Source: Candidatus Thiodiazotropha sp. (GTDB lineage: Bacteria > Pseudomonadota > Gammaproteobacteria > Chromatiales > Chromatiaceae). Taken from it: DNA of 64,000 bases. The notes under the pieces were generated by a model. That model did no database searches, had not been told where the DNA came from, and saw only the letters and a program-made list of their open reading frames with translations. A program made the position numbers and the translations under genes. This document shows positions 54,365-62,440 of this stretch, piece after piece (position 1 is the stretch's first letter; each line of letters begins with the position of its first letter). The DNA lies in assembly GCA_023838465.1 (NCBI GenBank), contig JAIVEQ010000002.1, forward strand, positions 1 through 64,000. The letters run 5' to 3'.

Positions 54365-54958
54365 ATGTTTCGGATAACCCTGTTCATCATCACACTACTC
54401 ATCACATTTTCATCCACTGCATCGGATGAGGTTTCTCAGCAAGATGAGATACTTGATCTCAATGGTGCAGAACTGGGTGGAGATTTCACCCTGCATTCGA
54501 GTCAAGGTGAGTTCTCATTGGAGCAACTGAGAGGGAAAGTGGTTCTACTCTACTTCGGTTATACCAAGTGTCCTGATGTCTGCCCTACCTCCCTCGCTTT
54601 TCTGACCCAGGCCCTCAATGAACTCAGCGATGATGAGTTGAAAGCTGTACAAGGTGTTTTTATCAGTGTCGATCCTAAACGGGACAATTTTCAAGTACTG
54701 GATGATTATGTCAGCTATTTTCATCCCAATCTGATGGGTGTAACCGGTAATGACATTGAGATTGCGAAGGTAGCAAAACTGTATGGTGCACAATACTACG
54801 AAGTGGCCCTTGAGGGGTCTGCCTTCGGCTATGCAGTCAACCACTCAGCGGTAACCTACCTGATTACACCTGAGGGTGAACTGCGCTTCGTATTCCCTCA
54901 TCAAACACCCTCATCCGTCATCCTGGAAGCCATCCAATACGTGCTGGCGGGTAACTGA
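54365..54958 (+). CDS. SCO1/SenC-type copper chaperone
   Basis: Thioredoxin-fold protein of 197 residues with a signal peptide (LFIITLLITFSSTAS). The copper site is CPDVCP (C69, C73) plus the distal His in AVNHSAVTYL (about 160). YFGYTKCPDVCPTSLAFL and VSVDPKRDN-like FISVDPKRDNFQVL are typical. SCO proteins load copper into oxidases. Its presence as the last gene of the bd-like operon hints that this complex carries copper, which true cytochrome bd does not. Confidence 0.9.
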   Translation: MFRITLFIITLLITFSSTASDEVSQQDEILDLNGAELGGDFTLHSSQGEFSLEQLRGKVVLLYFGYTKCPDVCPTSLAFLTQALNELSDDELKAVQGVFISVDPKRDNFQVLDDYVSYFHPNLMGVTGNDIEIAKVAKLYGAQYYEVALEGSAFGYAVNHSAVTYLITPEGELRFVFPHQTPSSVILEAIQYVLAGN

Positions 54959-54977
54959 TAACCCGCATAATTCTATA

Positions 54978-54992
54978 GGCTCACCATGAGCC
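54978..54992 (+). terminator. Short hairpin after the SCO gene
   Basis: GGCTCA and TGAGCC pair around a three-base loop 19 bases past the stop. There is no U-tract, so termination here is uncertain. It is the only stem between the two operons. Confidence 0.4.
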
Positions 54993-55000
54993 ATCTTGAC

Positions 55001-55014
55001 TGTTCAACTGAACA
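55001..55014. promoter_or_regulatory. Palindrome TGTTCA-AC-TGAACA upstream of the idr operon
   Basis: A perfect 6-2-6 inverted repeat with the same TGAAC/GTTCA half sites as the operator candidates at 48440, 48601 and 55040. It lies about 130 bp upstream of the candidate -24/-12 element at 55142. Confidence 0.45.
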
Positions 55015-55039
55015 AAATCGTATAACTCAAAAACCGCAT

Positions 55040-55056
55040 TGGAACGATCTATTCAA
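55040..55056. promoter_or_regulatory. Palindromic operator candidate, copy 3 (reverse orientation)
   Basis: TGGAACGATCTATTCAA; its complement TTGAATAGATCGTTCCA agrees with both copies upstream of the bd-like operon at 14 of 17 positions. It lies about 85 bp upstream of the candidate sigma-54 promoter of the idr operon. Confidence 0.55.
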
Positions 55057-55074
55057 TTGATTCACAGCATATAA

Positions 55075-55088
55075 TTGATCCTGATCAT
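55075..55088. promoter_or_regulatory. FNR/ANR-like box upstream of the idr operon
   Basis: TTGATCCTGATCAT differs from TTGAT-N4-ATCAA at one of ten defined positions. A TATAAA hexamer at 55113-55118 would place the box close to -42 of a sigma-70 start, the usual activating position for FNR. That would make the operon oxygen-repressed. Confidence 0.5.
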
Positions 55089-55141
55089 TAAACCTTTTGT
55101 AACATACGGTTTTATAAAGAATAAAAAAACAACGACTAAAC

Positions 55142-55156
55142 TGGCCTACTTCATGC
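55142..55156 (+). promoter_or_regulatory. Candidate sigma-54 promoter of the idr operon
   Basis: TGGCCTACTTCATGC has TGGC and GC with GG and GC ten bases apart; the -12 box is ATGC rather than TTGC, so the match is moderate. Start near 55168, 91 bases before the first ATG. It competes with the FNR-type reading of the same region; both could be used. Confidence 0.5.
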
Positions 55157-55258
55157 GGTGATTAAAACGGTTCAGACCGCTTATGAATAAAGAAGTTACA
55201 GCGATCTGAATCGTCTTTCGGAACACCGATAAAGTAAAACTGACCTGGAGGAAATCCA

Positions 55259-56365
55259 ATGGGTGTACGAGTCACTACAGGGCGTACACTCCTTGCCGCC
55301 GTCATGGGGTTTGGAGTCGCGCTTAGCGCTCAAGCTGCAGAATATCCGGCTATCGGAAAATTACCGCAGCTTAAAATAAATAATGCAAAAGCAGAACTGG
55401 GGAAACGCCTGTTCTTTGATAAGCGTCTCTCTGGTGATGCTGCCGTATCATGCGCCACATGTCATGTACCGGATAAGGGGTATGCCAGCAAAGAGGCTAT
55501 CTCTCCCGGTTATCCCGGTAATGGCCATTTCCGCAATGCCTCTTCACTGATCAATGTCGCACATAAAAAAGTTTGGAACTGGGATGGCCGAATCGGTACC
55601 AACCTGAATGACATGACCCGTGAGATGCTCACTGAAGATTACACCATGAACATGGATATGCGGATCATGCAGGAGCGTATGAAGCAGGATCCGGTCTATG
55701 TACAGATGTTCAAGGATGCAGGCTACGGCGAGCCGTCAAACGGCTCTGTACGTAAAGCGATCCCTGAATATATGAAGACCCTGACTTCAGCCAACTCACC
55801 CTTTGACAAAGGTAAAATGTCTACCTCCGCAAAAAATGGTATGAAGCTTTTCAAAGGCAAGGCCGGTTGCATCCAATGCCACAACGGTCCTTTACTGACT
55901 GATCAAAAAGCCCATAACACCGGTGTTCCCGAGAACTTCGATGTCTTTCTCGACCCGATGAATCACCAGGCTTTTATTGCGTTCACCATGTTCCAGGGCA
56001 TCCCCAACTACATGAATCTGAAACGTGATCCGGGTTACTTCAATATCACGCTCTTAGACGAAGACATGGGTAAGTTCGTAACGCCATCATTGCGTGAACT
56101 GAAATACTCAGCACCCTATATGCACAACGGCATGATCAAGACACTTGCAGACGTCGTTAATTTCTACAACCAGGGTGGTGGTAAAGACAGCAACAAGAGT
56201 GATCTGCTGAAGCCCTTAAAATTAAGCGGTAAAGAGAAGAAGGACCTTGTGGCCTTTCTGGAAGCGCTTTCCGGTAACAAGCTAACCAGTGATAAACATG
56301 TCTGGAAACAGCCCTACCCGGCAGAGTATGAAGCCATCGCAAACTGGACTGAAGTCCCTAACTAA
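55259..56365 (+). CDS. idrP1: Diheme cytochrome c peroxidase-family protein, IdrP1-like
   Basis: Periplasmic MauG/CCP-family protein of 368 residues with a signal peptide cut after SAQA. The two heme sites are CATCH (C65-H69) and CIQCH (C204-H208). ELGKRLFFDKRLSGD, SLINVAHKKVWNWDGR, TPSLRELKYSAPYMHNGMIKTLADVVNFYNQGG and LVAFLEAL are the family's standard blocks. GGAGG precedes the ATG. In iodate-reducing bacteria two such peroxidases are encoded with idrA and idrB and are thought to remove H2O2 arising during iodate reduction. Which of the two here corresponds to P1 or P2 was assigned by order only. Confidence 0.82.
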   Translation: MGVRVTTGRTLLAAVMGFGVALSAQAAEYPAIGKLPQLKINNAKAELGKRLFFDKRLSGDAAVSCATCHVPDKGYASKEAISPGYPGNGHFRNASSLINVAHKKVWNWDGRIGTNLNDMTREMLTEDYTMNMDMRIMQERMKQDPVYVQMFKDAGYGEPSNGSVRKAIPEYMKTLTSANSPFDKGKMSTSAKNGMKLFKGKAGCIQCHNGPLLTDQKAHNTGVPENFDVFLDPMNHQAFIAFTMFQGIPNYMNLKRDPGYFNITLLDEDMGKFVTPSLRELKYSAPYMHNGMIKTLADVVNFYNQGGGKDSNKSDLLKPLKLSGKEKKDLVAFLEALSGNKLTSDKHVWKQPYPAEYEAIANWTEVPN

Positions 56366-56379
56366 TGGAGGTAATGACC

Positions 56380-57624
56380 ATGCGTATGAAGAAACTTACT
56401 CTTACTCTGGTTGCTGCCGCCGTTGCGGCTCTGTTTGCAGGTTGCCAAGCTACAGCAGCCAAACAGGAGAGTGCTACAGCACCCGCCAAGATGTCAGCTA
56501 CCAAAATGGCCATGAAAACAGCAGGGCCTGCCCCGTTGGCACCACTTGGCAAAGCACCCATTCCACCCGATAACAAATTAACGCCTGAGAAGGTGGAACT
56601 CGGCAAGCTGTTATTTTTCGATCCCCGTGTCGGTGGCGATGCATCAACCGGATGTTCCACCTGCCATGAACCCGAACAGGGCTGGGCCTGGGCAGAAGAT
56701 TTCTCCCGTGGCTATCCCGGTACGGTTCACTGGCGTAACAGCCAGTCCATTATCAACAGCGCCTACTTCCCCCGCCAGTTCTGGGCCGGTTCTGCTTCAT
56801 CGAATGAAAAGCAGGCCAAATCAGCGGCTAAGGGCGGTGTCGCCGGTAATGGTGAAGATGACATCATGGAAGCCCGTCTGGCACTCATTCCAGAGTACAG
56901 GAAGCGCTTCAAAGAGGTATTCGGAACAGAATGGCCGATTATCGATGATGTCTGGCATGCCATCTCAGCCTTCGAACGCACCATGAATACTACCGGTGAA
57001 CACGAAGTACCACTCGATAAGTATCTAAAGGGTGACAAGAGTGCATTGAACGAAGAGCAGGTTCGCGGTATGGCCCTGTTCAACGGCAAGGCTGGCTGCA
57101 TCAATTGCCACAACGGTGAACTGACGACGGACCTCGACTTTCACAACATCGGTGTACCACCGAATAAACGTTGGGAAGAAGACGGTCTCGCCCAGATCAC
57201 ATTCCGTTTTGAGCAGTATGCCAAAGGTCAGACTGAAAAAGGCTACCGTGCAGCTAAATCTGATTGGGGATTTTATTACCGTTCCAAGAACAAATGGGAT
57301 AAAGGTAAGTTCCGTACCGCTCCGCTGCGTTACATCGCTTACACCGCACCCTATATGCACAACGGTGTCTTCTACACCCTGGAAGAGGTTGTCGACTTCT
57401 ACAATCGCGGTGGCGTTGATGAAGAAGGACGCACCACACTGTTCCCAAAAAACAAGAGCCCTCTGATCAAGCCTCTCGGTCTGACCGATCAGGATAAGGA
57501 AGATCTGGTGGCATTTCTTGAGGCATTCTCCGGTCCCGAGATCATGATGGAGAAGCCTGAACAGCCACCTTATGCTCCTCTGTTTAACATGGCTGAGCTG
57601 AAAGCCGCTCAGGAGGCAAAGTAA
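56380..57624 (+). CDS. idrP2: Diheme cytochrome c peroxidase-family lipoprotein, IdrP2-like
   Basis: MauG/CCP-family protein of 414 residues. The ATG at 56380 is preferred because GGAGG lies eight bases upstream. The N-terminus MRMKKLTLTLVAAAVAALFAGC ends in a lipobox, so it should be a lipoprotein. Heme sites: CSTCH and CINCH. FFDPRVGGDASTGCSTCHEPEQGWAWAEDFSRGYPG and PYMHNGVFYTLEEVVDFYNRGG are typical blocks. It lies 15 bp after IdrP1 and overlaps the Rieske gene by one base. Sequence differs clearly from IdrP1, so the pair is an old duplication. Confidence 0.82.
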   Translation: MRMKKLTLTLVAAAVAALFAGCQATAAKQESATAPAKMSATKMAMKTAGPAPLAPLGKAPIPPDNKLTPEKVELGKLLFFDPRVGGDASTGCSTCHEPEQGWAWAEDFSRGYPGTVHWRNSQSIINSAYFPRQFWAGSASSNEKQAKSAAKGGVAGNGEDDIMEARLALIPEYRKRFKEVFGTEWPIIDDVWHAISAFERTMNTTGEHEVPLDKYLKGDKSALNEEQVRGMALFNGKAGCINCHNGELTTDLDFHNIGVPPNKRWEEDGLAQITFRFEQYAKGQTEKGYRAAKSDWGFYYRSKNKWDKGKFRTAPLRYIAYTAPYMHNGVFYTLEEVVDFYNRGGVDEEGRTTLFPKNKSPLIKPLGLTDQDKEDLVAFLEAFSGPEIMMEKPEQPPYAPLFNMAELKAAQEAK

Positions 57625-58199
57625 TGACTGATCTGAAGAAAAAAGATGAGACAGCGGCCGAGCATGGCAAATGCATGTTGAATCGTCGTCAGTTCCTGAT
57701 GTATTCAGGTTCTGCTGCGGCCGCCGCAAGCACAATCTCAATCAGCCTGTTTCCTGGCCAAGCCCAGGCAAAGGCACGTGTTGTCGGCTATCCACGCAAA
57801 TTGGTTGCCAAACTGAGCCAACTCAAAGAGAACAAGCCACTGGACTTCAACTATCCGGATGATGGTCCAAACACCAGTTGTTTCGTGGTGAAGATGGATG
57901 GTGCAAAAGCAGGTGGCGGTATCGGATCTCAACGTGATGTAGTCGGATTCAGTTACCTCTGCACACACCAGGGTGGCTACCTCACGGGTAAATACCAGGC
58001 AGTTGGTGAGCATCGTGTACTGGGTCAATGCCCACTGCACCTTTCCACCTATGATCTGACCCGTCATGGCATTATCGTATCAGGTCAAGCCTACCAGAGT
58101 ATTCCTCAGGTTCTGCTCGAACTGGACGGTGATGACATCTACGCTGTCGGCATGATGGGCCTGATTTTTGGCCGTAACGAAAACCTGATGGAAGGCTAG
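57624..58199 (+). CDS. idrB: Tat-exported Rieske protein, iodate-reductase small subunit-like
   Basis: Small subunit of 191 residues of an arsenite-oxidase-type enzyme. A Tat signal is clear (LNRRQFLMYSGSAAAAASTISISLF). The [2Fe-2S] ligands are CTHQGG and CPLHLSTYD, the Rieske pair C-x-H and C-x2-H. The catalytic subunit has no signal of its own, so this protein should carry it across the membrane as a preassembled heterodimer. The ATG overlaps the IdrP2 stop (TAATG) and the gene ends 13 bp before idrA. Confidence 0.87.
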   Translation: MTDLKKKDETAAEHGKCMLNRRQFLMYSGSAAAAASTISISLFPGQAQAKARVVGYPRKLVAKLSQLKENKPLDFNYPDDGPNTSCFVVKMDGAKAGGGIGSQRDVVGFSYLCTHQGGYLTGKYQAVGEHRVLGQCPLHLSTYDLTRHGIIVSGQAYQSIPQVLLELDGDDIYAVGMMGLIFGRNENLMEG

Positions 58200-58212
58200 G
58201 AGGAGATAAACA

Positions 58213-60906
58213 ATGGCAACAAAATATTACCTTCCCGAAGACAAATCACCTCTACCGCCGAAGAGCGCTGAAGTCCTCACTACTTGCTGCGACTACTGTA
58301 TCGTTGCATGTGGTTACAAGGTCTATCGCTGGCCGGTCGGTACCCCTGATGGCGGCACGAAGGCTGCTGAGAATGCGTTTGGCATCGACTTTCCCAGTGG
58401 TCCACTGCAGGCATGGGTAGCACCCACTCAACACAATGTCGTGATGCATAAGGGGCGTCCGCACAATGTTATTGTCATTCCTGACAAAGACTCAAAGGTT
58501 GTGAACATCAATGGTGACTCCTCCATCCGTGGTGGCACTATCGCCCAGAAGTGTTACAACCCAGACAAGCCCACCAACGATCGCTTGATGTCACCGATGA
58601 TCCGTATCAACGGTACGCTACAACCAGTCTCCTGGGATATGGCGCTGGATGTGGCGACTGATTTGATGAAGTACACCGTCAAGCAATATGGTGCCAATGC
58701 CTATGGTATGAAGATTTACTCATATCAGTATGTTGAAAATACCTACGCCGGTTCCAAGTTCGCTCGTCGTTCCATGAAAACAGCCAACTGGACCATGCAT
58801 GACACACCGGCGAATGTCACTTCAACACCGGGTTTCCGTGATGCCGGCTTCGACAACTTCGGTCCTGCCTATAAGGACTGGGGCGATGCTGAAGTATTGA
58901 TGATCTGTGGCACAGACCCCTATGAAACCAAGACCATGATCTTCAACCAGTTCATCAAGCCTGCCATTGATGGCGGCCAGAAGACGATCTGGTTGAATGT
59001 ACGTGAAACTGCCGGTATCGCCTATGCCAAGAACCGGGGTAATGCTCTGTTCATCCAGCTTGATCCTGGTACCGATACACCTGTATTAGGTGCGATCGCC
59101 AGAGTCATTATGGAAAACGGTTGGGAAGATAACGAGTGGATCAAAAAGTGGGTCAACAATAAGTGGGAGTCAAGTTCCGGTTTTGGTCAGGGTACACGTA
59201 ATACGCCCTGGCAGTGGCGTACGACCTGGGGAAAATTCCAGACCAAGGGTTTTGAGGACTATAAGAAATGGAACCTGTCTCAGGATGAGTTCGATCCGAA
59301 AAACGCTGCCAAGATTGCCAACATTCCTGTTGAGCAGATCTATCAGGCCGCTGAATGGATGGCTAAACCCAAGGGTGACGGCACCCGTCCAAAGACTTCT
59401 CTGGGTATCGAAAAGGGCTTTTACTGGTCCAATAATACCGGTAATACCAATGCTGTAAGCTCACTGGCCACCATCTGTGGTGCCGGTGGTCGACCCGGTC
59501 AGGTTGTCGGTCGCTTCGGTGGACATCAGCGTGGCGGCACCAGCGGTGGCGGTTATCCACGAAATAAGTCTGCGCAGAAACGCCCGGGCCGTCGTCGCCA
59601 GGCACTGGATTGTGATCGTTACTTCTACTCCGGTAATACCCGCTTCGCACATGTGGTCGGCACCACTTGGATTCAAGCCATGTGTGGATCCGGCGGGTTG
59701 AATGCCAAGTTCGAAGAGTTGGTCAGCAACAATCCACATCAGGTACGCTCGTTTGACAAAGCGGAGATCGTCGAAACGCTGAAGAAGCGCATGGACTCTG
59801 GTGGGACCGTGGTACTTAACCAGGAAATCTATCTACGTGATCCCATCGGTTCCAGATTTGCCGACATTGTTCTGCCGGCTGCAACCTGGGGTGAGGAGGA
59901 CTTCGTCCGCGCGAATGGTGAGCGTCGTATCCGTCTCTACTCCAAGTTCTATGACGCTCCCGGTGACTCCAAGCCTGATTGGTGGATCTTCGCCCAACTG
60001 GGTAAGAAGATGGGCTTCGACGGTTTCGATTGGAAGAATTCCAATGAAGTCTGCGAAGAGTCCTCTCGATTCAGCCGCGGTAACCGCAAGGCCTATCACA
60101 TGATCAAGGTCGCAGCCCACAAAGAAGGCAAGACCCTGCATGAGAAGCTGCGTGAACTCGGTACCGAGGGTATCCAAGGACCTGCCTTCTACAACTACAA
60201 GACAGGTAAACTGCTCGGTACCGTGCGTCTGCACGATACAACAATGTCTCATGATCAGATGGTGGCAGAGGGTCGTACCCAGGGCGCCAACATGGTCAAC
60301 AAGAAAAGCACCCACTTCAATTCACAAACCGGTAAGGTGAACATCCAGAAACATCCCTGGAGCCTGTTCTCCGACTACTGGGCGTGGATGAAACCCAAGG
60401 ATGACGAATTGTGGCACACCAATGGCCGTATCAACGAAATCTGGCAGTCCGGTTTCGACGATGTGGACCGTCGTGCCTACATCGCCCAGCGTTGGCCCGA
60501 GAACTGGACTGAAATCCATCCGGATGACGCCGCCAAGCGTGGTATCGAATCGGGTGATCAGGTACTGCTCTACTCCGACCGTGTCCCTAACTTCAAGCAG
60601 ACCATCAAAGGTGTGCATGGAAAGGATTTCAACTTCGCTGAGTTGTTGAAAAACGATTGGATCGAGTTGGATAAGGCAGCGGTAACAGCTGTGGCAATCG
60701 TCACACCGCATGTGAAGAAAGGTACCATGTATTCCTACTTCATCAATACCGCCCAGCCATCCAATGTTCTGCAGGGCCGAGTGCCTGACCAGATCAGTGG
60801 TAACTATAATTATAAGATGGGTGTGGCTCGGGTGAAGAAGATCGGTGAATCGAAATACAAGAGTGAATTCCGCTCCATGTCTTTCGCACCACGTAATGTG
60901 GTTTGA
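58213..60906 (+). CDS. idrA: Molybdopterin catalytic subunit of the arsenite oxidase family, IdrA (iodate reductase)-like
   Basis: DMSO-reductase-superfamily enzyme of 897 residues. C26-x2-C29-x3-C33 (CDYCIVACGY) followed by YKVYRW marks the AioA/IdrA branch, which binds a [3Fe-4S] cluster. WDMALDVATD, MICGTDPYETKT and the C-terminal molybdopterin segments are present. Of the residues that contact arsenite in Alcaligenes AioA (His195, Glu203, Arg419, His423), His (H196) and the R-x-G-G-H motif (R434, H438) are kept, but the Glu position is Ser204. Together with two diheme peroxidases in the operon, this fits iodate reductase rather than arsenite oxidase. GGAGGAG precedes the ATG, and a strong terminator follows. 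Substrate is inferred. Confidence 0.8.
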   Translation: MATKYYLPEDKSPLPPKSAEVLTTCCDYCIVACGYKVYRWPVGTPDGGTKAAENAFGIDFPSGPLQAWVAPTQHNVVMHKGRPHNVIVIPDKDSKVVNINGDSSIRGGTIAQKCYNPDKPTNDRLMSPMIRINGTLQPVSWDMALDVATDLMKYTVKQYGANAYGMKIYSYQYVENTYAGSKFARRSMKTANWTMHDTPANVTSTPGFRDAGFDNFGPAYKDWGDAEVLMICGTDPYETKTMIFNQFIKPAIDGGQKTIWLNVRETAGIAYAKNRGNALFIQLDPGTDTPVLGAIARVIMENGWEDNEWIKKWVNNKWESSSGFGQGTRNTPWQWRTTWGKFQTKGFEDYKKWNLSQDEFDPKNAAKIANIPVEQIYQAAEWMAKPKGDGTRPKTSLGIEKGFYWSNNTGNTNAVSSLATICGAGGRPGQVVGRFGGHQRGGTSGGGYPRNKSAQKRPGRRRQALDCDRYFYSGNTRFAHVVGTTWIQAMCGSGGLNAKFEELVSNNPHQVRSFDKAEIVETLKKRMDSGGTVVLNQEIYLRDPIGSRFADIVLPAATWGEEDFVRANGERRIRLYSKFYDAPGDSKPDWWIFAQLGKKMGFDGFDWKNSNEVCEESSRFSRGNRKAYHMIKVAAHKEGKTLHEKLRELGTEGIQGPAFYNYKTGKLLGTVRLHDTTMSHDQMVAEGRTQGANMVNKKSTHFNSQTGKVNIQKHPWSLFSDYWAWMKPKDDELWHTNGRINEIWQSGFDDVDRRAYIAQRWPENWTEIHPDDAAKRGIESGDQVLLYSDRVPNFKQTIKGVHGKDFNFAELLKNDWIELDKAAVTAVAIVTPHVKKGTMYSYFINTAQPSNVLQGRVPDQISGNYNYKMGVARVKKIGESKYKSEFRSMSFAPRNVV

Positions 60907-60935
60907 TCCACTAACACTTTAGTCTTGTCAATTTG

Positions 60936-60959
60936 GGGTGGCTTCGGCCACCCTTTTTT
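60936..60959 (+). terminator. Rho-independent terminator of the idr operon
   Basis: GGGTGGC pairs with GCCACCC around a TTCG tetraloop and is followed by six T, 30 bases after the idrA stop. The reverse direction lacks a U-tract. Confidence 0.93.
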
Positions 60960-61017
60960 ATTGATTGTTATCTAGCCTAAGGAATCTCTGGGATCAGTGC
61001 GTATACACAACGTTGAA

Positions 61018-61971
61018 TTACTTTTCACCCAACATGGCCTTGACTACCGCATTCCAGCCCAGGGCTATATTGGTTCGGTTATAACCACCTCCCCCAAGCG
61101 CAATAAAGCGCCCATTGCAAAACTCATTGGCAAGTTTACTCAACTGTCTGGCGGCATATTCGTGGGCGGCAGGGGTAAAGGCCATGTGTGTTATCGGGTC
61201 ACCCTGAATGCTGTCTGCACCGGCCTGTAGTATGATCAATTCAGGCTTCCCCTGGCGAATGAAATCCTCCACAGATGGCCAGACCCTGTGAAAGTCACTG
61301 TCATTTGCATAGGGCGGTAGAGGAACATTGAGCTTTGTGCCCCTGGCCTGGCCTTTACCTGTCTCTTCAATCGCACCTGTGCCAGGATAGAGATAACGCC
61401 CATCTTCATGGATATCGGCAAAGATCAGCTCAGGGTCTGACTCGAACGCATAAAATACGCCATCTCCATGATGCGCATCGATGTCAACATAAGCGATGCG
61501 GTGTATTCCATGACGGTTCCGTAGATTTTCGATCAGCACCCCAGCATCATTGAATACACAGAATCCGGCAGCCGAATCACGTCGCGCATGGTGCAGACCC
61601 GCAATGGGAACAAACACTTTTGGATGCTGGCCAGTAAGGATGTGATGCATACCATCCAGCACCGACCCAGTCACAGTACAGGCAGCTTCATACACGCCTT
61701 GAAAAGCCGGCGTATCTCCGCCATCCAGGTATCCGGTCCCACTATGGGACTGGCTTTTAACCCGCTCGATATACTCCTGAGTATGAAAAGCCATCAACGC
61801 CTGTTCGTCGCAAATCTGAGGGGTAGCAACCAATACCTTTTTATTCAGCCCCTGTTTGACCGTTTCCTGCCAGAAAGCCTGTATACGATCCGGTCCGAAT
61901 GGATGCCCATCCCCAAAACCGTAACGGCCCAGCGTCTCACCGAAATAGATACTGACTGGTTTTTCACTCAT
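61018..61971 (-). CDS. AcuC/histone-deacetylase-family hydrolase
   Basis: Zinc deacetylase-fold protein of 317 residues. Metal and catalytic motifs: GLHHARRDSAAGFCVFND, YVDIDAHHGDGVFYAF (Asp and His zinc ligands), FADIHEDGRYLYPGTGA and LQAGADSIQGDP, closing with GGGGYNRTN. Such proteins deacetylate acetyl-lysine enzymes (AcuC on acetyl-CoA synthetase) or polyamines; the exact substrate cannot be read from sequence. It is the last gene of a three-gene minus-strand unit with the hemerythrin and the sensor hybrid. Confidence 0.87.
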   Translation of the reverse strand: MSEKPVSIYFGETLGRYGFGDGHPFGPDRIQAFWQETVKQGLNKKVLVATPQICDEQALMAFHTQEYIERVKSQSHSGTGYLDGGDTPAFQGVYEAACTVTGSVLDGMHHILTGQHPKVFVPIAGLHHARRDSAAGFCVFNDAGVLIENLRNRHGIHRIAYVDIDAHHGDGVFYAFESDPELIFADIHEDGRYLYPGTGAIEETGKGQARGTKLNVPLPPYANDSDFHRVWPSVEDFIRQGKPELIILQAGADSIQGDPITHMAFTPAAHEYAARQLSKLANEFCNGRFIALGGGGYNRTNIALGWNAVVKAMLGEK

Positions 61972-61988
61972 GAAATTTGGTTATCCAT

Positions 61989-62399
61989 TCAGAACCCACC
62001 CACACCTCGGCCGCTGCTGATCAGGTAATCCAGTATTTTGTGGTCCGCCTTGGTGGTGTGTTCTACATACCATTTCTTCAGGAAAACGAGGAATTGGTCG
62101 ATATCCAGATCACCCCGGTTCAGCTGTATCATGCGATTGTTCAATTGTTCCATTAATCGAATGTGCAAATCCTGATGATGCTCAATATCAGGATAGTCAA
62201 TACGGTACATAATGTTCTCCTCACTCTGAAAATGAAACGCAGCGTATTTCATAAGAGCCAGCAGAGAGCGATATAGCAACTCCGGTTGTTTGCGGACTTC
62301 GTCCAGTTCGTTAATGATTTCGACAAAGGTCTGATGCTCCAGGTCGATCTGTCCTATACCTAGGCTGATCTTCGGATTCCAGTGCAAATATTTGCTCAT
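61989..62399 (-). CDS. Bacteriohemerythrin, second type
   Basis: Di-iron O2-binding protein of 136 residues. Ligands: IGQIDLEHQTFVEIIN, MKYAAFHFQSEENIMY (HxxxE), HHQDLHIRLM (HxxxH-like) and WYVEHTTKADHKILDYL (H...D). It lies between the receiver-kinase hybrid and the deacetylase on one strand, and might supply an oxygen cue to that kinase. It shares only the motif pattern with the hemerythrin at 20701. Confidence 0.9.
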   Translation of the reverse strand: MSKYLHWNPKISLGIGQIDLEHQTFVEIINELDEVRKQPELLYRSLLALMKYAAFHFQSEENIMYRIDYPDIEHHQDLHIRLMEQLNNRMIQLNRGDLDIDQFLVFLKKWYVEHTTKADHKILDYLISSGRGVGGF

Positions 62400-62440
62400 G
62401 GCTATGCCTCTCAGGTCGAACGCATGGAATATGTCAGGTA

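Noticed and set aside
57025..57741. A 238-codon minus-strand frame
   Set aside because: It runs antisense to idrP2 and idrB, and its content is low-complexity shadow sequence.
58213..60906. Annotation as arsenite oxidase AioA
   Set aside because: The family is right, but the Glu contacting arsenite is Ser here and the operon carries two peroxidases, the iodate reductase pattern. No ars or aio regulatory genes are nearby.
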